DNA of 8,983 nucleotides, from contig JAJYTJ010000149.1 in NCBI GenBank assembly GCA_021793115.1, positions 1 to 8,983 on the forward strand, in the 5' to 3' direction. The stretch comes from Actinomycetes bacterium (GTDB lineage Bacteria; Actinomycetota; Actinomycetes; Actinomycetales; Cellulomonadaceae). The translations under genes were made by a program, and so were the position numbers. A model generated the notes under the pieces. It had not been told where the DNA came from. It ran no database searches and worked only from the letters and a program-made list of their open reading frames with translations. This document shows positions 5,907 to 8,983 of this stretch, piece after piece; the first letter of the stretch is position 1, and each line of letters begins with the position of its first letter.

Positions 5907-7610
5907 GTGAGTGGGTCCGATCCGGCAGCCCCGACGGTGACCCATGCCCGGCACCGCGGCGAGGACCCGGCCTCCGTGCTCGACCGGCCGCTGGCCGCGA
6001 CGTCTCTCCTGGACGCCGTCAAGGACCTGCGCCGCGACGTGGACGGCACGTCGTTCCCGCTGGAGCTGGACGACGTCGAGTCTGCACGCGCATCGCGCGC
6101 CCGGCTCGTCGACCAGCTGACCGAGCACCTCGTCCCGCGGCTGTCGGAGCTGTCCGCCCCGGCCGTCGTCGTGCTCTCCGGCTCGACCGGGGCCGGCAAG
6201 TCGACGCTGGTCAACTCCCTCGTCGGCGCGCCGGTGACGGCCGCCGGCGTGCTGCGCCCCACGACGAAGCACCCGGTGCTGGTGCACAACCCGGCCGACG
6301 AGGAGCTGCTCGCGCACCACCCCGTGCTGGTCGAGGTCGAGGTCGTCGCCGACGAGGCGGTGCCGCGCGGCATCGCGCTGCTGGACGCCCCGGACCTCGA
6401 CTCGGTGCTCGAGTCGAACCGCGACACGGCGCACCGACTCATGGAGGCCGCCGACCTCTGGCTGTTCGTCACCACGGCAGCGCGCTACGGCGACGCACTG
6501 CCGTGGCGCGTGCTGCAGGACGCCGCGGAGCGCAGCACCACGGTGGCCATGGTCCTCAACCGGGTGTCGGCCGAGTCGCTGCCGACGGTGCGCGGCGACC
6601 TGCTGGAGCGGCTGCGCCAGCACGGCCTGGACGGCTCGCCGCTGTTCGTGGTGCCGGACCTGGGCCCCGAGGTCGCGATGCTGCCGCCCGCAGTCGTCGC
6701 GCCCATCCGGCGCTGGCTGGCGATGCTCGCCGGCCCGGACCGGGCGCGCAGCGTCATCGCGCGCACGCTGCGCGGCTCGCTGGCGGCGCTGCGGCCCTGG
6801 GTCGACGAGCTGGCCGAGGCCGTGCAGCGCCAGGCCGATGCGGCCGGGGCGATCGGCGCGGCGCTCGACGCCGCGGTCGACGGCCCTCGTGAGCAGGCGC
6901 GCGCGCACGTGCTGGCGGGTGCGGTGGCCGACGGCGCGGTGCGGGCACGGTGGACGCAGCTGACCGCCGCGGGGGCGCCGTTGGCCGGTGTGGTGTCGTC
7001 GTCGGGCGCCCCACGGGGCTCGGCGCGCACGGCGGTGGCGCGCGCCGCGGCCTGCGCGCCGCTCGTCGACGATGTCGCGCGGTCCGCGGCGGCGGCGCTC
7101 GTGGTGGCCGGTGAACGTGCGGAGGAGGCGGTGCGGGCGGTGCTGGGCGCAGCGGACGCGCCGGCCGGCTCGTCGGCCGTCGAGGCGGTGGCCCCGGTGG
7201 GCTCGCGGGGCCCGGAACGCGAGGCGGCGGCGCAGGCGGCTGCCCGGGGATGGGCGGTGCAGGCGGCCCGCACGGTGCACGTCGCGCTCGCGGCGCACCC
7301 GCCCGCGCGCGGCCGAGCGGGCCGGCGCCGGGCGAAGGCGTTGCGCGTCACGGGGGACGGCGTGCTGGCACCCGTGGCGCTCGCGGCGGCAACCGGCCTG
7401 CCGCAGGCGGCGGCGCTGCTGGCCAGCCTCGTCGGCGACGCGGGTGCCCAGGCGGTCGCGGCGCTGCGCGACGAGCTGGCCGGCCTCGCCGCGGCGCAGG
7501 TCGACCTGGAGCGGACGGCCTTCGGGCGACCGCTGGCGGACCCCGACCTGGCCGCCGACGCGTCGTCCCGTCTCCGGCTGCGGCTCGCGGTCGTCAAGGG
7601 GCTGACGTGA
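5907..7610 (+). CDS. Dynamin-like GTPase, first of a tandem pair
   Basis: From GTG 5907 this is 567 residues. The GTPase domain lies at about 85-275. It has a clear P-loop GSTGAGKS (92-99), a switch threonine in RPTTKHP (117-123), a G3-like LLDAPDLDS (158-166) with aspartate where most GTPases have glycine, and LNRVS (217-221) at G4, where NKxD is expected. Nucleotide specificity is therefore uncertain. The C-terminal half is alanine- and arginine-rich and helical in character. A mildly hydrophobic stretch at about 484-512 could be a membrane-touching segment, but there is no clear double helix as in its partner. The GTG at 5907 is preferred because it sits 6 bases after a -10-like hexamer with no ribosome site, the actinobacterial leaderless pattern; an in-frame ATG at 5886 would add 7 residues but would lie inside the promoter. 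It overlaps the next gene by GTGA. Tandem dynamin-like pairs such as Streptomyces DynA/DynB remodel membranes or support division; applying that role here is inference. A non-dynamin GTPase is the alternative. Confidence 0.8.
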   Translation: MSGSDPAAPTVTHARHRGEDPASVLDRPLAATSLLDAVKDLRRDVDGTSFPLELDDVESARASRARLVDQLTEHLVPRLSELSAPAVVVLSGSTGAGKSTLVNSLVGAPVTAAGVLRPTTKHPVLVHNPADEELLAHHPVLVEVEVVADEAVPRGIALLDAPDLDSVLESNRDTAHRLMEAADLWLFVTTAARYGDALPWRVLQDAAERSTTVAMVLNRVSAESLPTVRGDLLERLRQHGLDGSPLFVVPDLGPEVAMLPPAVVAPIRRWLAMLAGPDRARSVIARTLRGSLAALRPWVDELAEAVQRQADAAGAIGAALDAAVDGPREQARAHVLAGAVADGAVRARWTQLTAAGAPLAGVVSSSGAPRGSARTAVARAAACAPLVDDVARSAAAALVVAGERAEEAVRAVLGAADAPAGSSAVEAVAPVGSRGPEREAAAQAAARGWAVQAARTVHVALAAHPPARGRAGRRRAKALRVTGDGVLAPVALAAATGLPQAAALLASLVGDAGAQAVAALRDELAGLAAAQVDLERTAFGRPLADPDLAADASSRLRLRLAVVKGLT

Positions 7611-8983
7611 CCACGACGGCCGCGCTGCACGGGGCGGACACGGCAGACCTCGCTCGCCGGTTGGACGCGCTGCTCGACGCGCTCGCCGTGGCGGGCGAGC
7701 GGGTGTCCCCGGCCGTGGTGCAGCGCGTGCGGACCGCGGCCGACCAGGTGCGCGAGCGGCTCGCGCTGGGTGTCGACCAGACGGTGGTCGCGCTCGCCGG
7801 CGGCACCGGCTCGGGCAAGTCGAGCCTCTTCAACGCCGTCGCGGGCCTGGAGTTCGCCGAGGTGGGCGTCAAGCGGCCGACGACGTCCCGCGTGACGGCC
7901 TGCGTCTGGGGCGACGACGGCGACCCCCTGCTGGAGTGGCTGGGCGTCGGCGTCGACGACCGGATCGGCCGGGAGAGCGAGCTCGACGCGGACGAGCAGG
8001 CACCGCTGCGCGGGCTGGTGCTGCTCGACCTGCCGGACCACGACTCGGTGTCGCCCGCCCACCGGGAGGTGGTCGATCGGGTGATCCCGCTCACCGACCT
8101 GCTCGTCTGGGTCGTCGACCCGCAGAAGTACGCCGACGACGCGTTGCACACGGGCTACCTGCAGCGGCTGTCGGGGCACGAGGCCTCCATGCTCGTCGTG
8201 CTCAACCAGGTGGACACCCTGGCTCCGGAGACGCGCGGCGAGCTGGTCGAGGACCTGCGGCGGCTGCTGGTGGAGGACGGCCTGCCCGGCATCGGGGTGC
8301 TTCAGGTGTCCGCCCGGACGGGTGAAGGCGTGGACGCGGTGCGCGCCGAGCTCGCCGGCGTGGTGGGCCAGCGCTCCTCGGCGGCCCGCCGTGGGGGTGC
8401 CGAGGTCGACGACGCCGCCCGCGCGCTCGGTGCCGAGCTGGGGGCCGGCGAACCGTCCCCGGCCAGGCTCGCGGTGACACCCGTCGTCGACGCGCTCGCC
8501 GAGGCGGTCGGGCTGTCGGCGGTGGCCGATGCCGTGGCGGCCGTGGTGCGGGGCGGTGCGGCGCCCGTGCCGCAGCTCGGCGCGGTGCCGGCGGACGCCG
8601 TCGGGCTGGTGCGCTCGGCGTGGCTGGAGTCGACCAGCGGCGAGCTGCCGCCGGCGTGGGGGCAGGACGTGGCGCGGCGCGTCGCGCCGGTCGGGGAGCT
8701 GCGCGACGCGCTGACGTCGGCGCTGGCGAAGGTGACGCTCGCGGCGCGCCGGTCGCGCGGGGCGGCCGCCCTGACGGTGCTGGCGGGGGTCGTCGCGGTG
8801 CTCGGGCTGACGCTCGGCGGGCTGGCCGCCGGGCTGCGGTTCGGGGGAGGTGCGCTGTCCTGGCCCCTGGTCGGCGGTGCCGCTGGCTGCCTGGCCGCCG
8901 CGGCGCTCGGGCTCTGGGCGGCCGCGTGGCTGCGGGCGGCGGCCGGGCGGCGGCGGGCGGCGCGGGCCACCGCCGACGGGCGG
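7607..8983 (+). CDS. Membrane-anchored dynamin-like/YfjP-type GTPase, C-terminus beyond window
   Basis: 459 codons are visible and the frame is open at the right edge. The start is GTG 7607, overlapping the previous stop (GTGA), with AAGGGG 5 bases upstream. The GTPase domain spans about 58-245. It has P-loop AGGTGSGKSS (64-73), switch threonines in KRPTTSR (89-95), G3 LLDLPDHDS (139-147) with D141, G4 LNQVD (199-203), which keeps the guanine-reading aspartate, and a VSARTGEG stretch as G5. After a helical middle, two hydrophobic segments appear at about 386-408 and 416-442. An arginine-rich cytoplasmic stretch (RAAAGRRRAARA) follows, so the protein is probably a membrane-anchored GTPase. Compared with the first gene, its G motifs are more intact, suggesting that this is the active partner, or that both work as a heteromer. 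Membership of the actinobacterial DynB-like/YfjP group is likely from layout, not proven. Confidence 0.83.
   Translation, partial: MTTTAALHGADTADLARRLDALLDALAVAGERVSPAVVQRVRTAADQVRERLALGVDQTVVALAGGTGSGKSSLFNAVAGLEFAEVGVKRPTTSRVTACVWGDDGDPLLEWLGVGVDDRIGRESELDADEQAPLRGLVLLDLPDHDSVSPAHREVVDRVIPLTDLLVWVVDPQKYADDALHTGYLQRLSGHEASMLVVLNQVDTLAPETRGELVEDLRRLLVEDGLPGIGVLQVSARTGEGVDAVRAELAGVVGQRSSAARRGGAEVDDAARALGAELGAGEPSPARLAVTPVVDALAEAVGLSAVADAVAAVVRGGAAPVPQLGAVPADAVGLVRSAWLESTSGELPPAWGQDVARRVAPVGELRDALTSALAKVTLAARRSRGAAALTVLAGVVAVLGLTLGGLAAGLRFGGGALSWPLVGGAAGCLAAAALGLWAAAWLRAAAGRRRAARATADGR

Noticed and set aside
5880..8179. Long minus-strand open frames (472 and 564 codons) opposite the two GTPase genes
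   Set aside because: These are antisense shadows caused by high GC. The plus-strand frames carry P-loops and ordered G motifs; the minus-strand ones carry only repetitive A, R, S and T.

Overview
The window is very GC-rich throughout, with GTG starts, codons ending in G or C, and short stop/start overlaps. This suggests a high-GC actinobacterium. The protein mix (intracellular xylan-oligosaccharide hydrolases, a sugar ABC transporter, a dynamin-like GTPase pair) would suit Cellulomonadaceae or a related plant-polysaccharide degrader. The genus is inference from overall flavour, not from a marker gene.

Positions 1 to about 5810 hold a minus-strand carbohydrate operon, transcribed from right to left. 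Its order is: the C-terminal remnant of a MalF-type permease (5484-5813), a complete MalG-type permease (4689-5477), a Gfo/Idh/MocA oxidoreductase (3706-4692), a short-chain dehydrogenase (2963-3706), a small ORF that looks frame-broken (2658-2950), a GH3 beta-xylosidase/beta-glucosidase (384-2654), and the start of a GH10 xylanase-like enzyme (1-367, running off the left edge). Stop/start overlaps (GTGA, ATGA) and gaps of 6 to 16 bases mark one transcript. The permease pair plus the GH3 type recalls the xylobiose-uptake bxl operons of Streptomyces. The likely role is import of xylo-oligosaccharides, their cleavage in the cytoplasm, and oxidation or reduction of the released sugar.

The 5' end of this operon is missing. 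The MalF-type gene is cut at its EAA loop, so no N-terminal two thirds, no solute-binding protein, no regulator and no evident operon promoter remain. Within about 60 bases of the cut, the sequence becomes the promoter region of unrelated plus-strand genes. This is either a natural deletion or rearrangement scar, or an assembly join, and it is the most notable structural point of the window.

Positions 5871 to 8983 hold a plus-strand pair of dynamin-like GTPases overlapping by GTGA. The first (5907-7610) has a good P-loop but a degenerate G4 motif and seems to start on a leaderless GTG. The second (7607 to beyond 8983) has a P-loop, an NQVD G4 motif and two C-terminal transmembrane segments before the right edge. 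They resemble the tandem dynamin-like pairs of actinobacteria that act at the membrane, such as DynA/DynB of Streptomyces. That link is by architecture only.

I saw no tRNA, rRNA, CRISPR array, insertion sequence or convincing intrinsic terminator.
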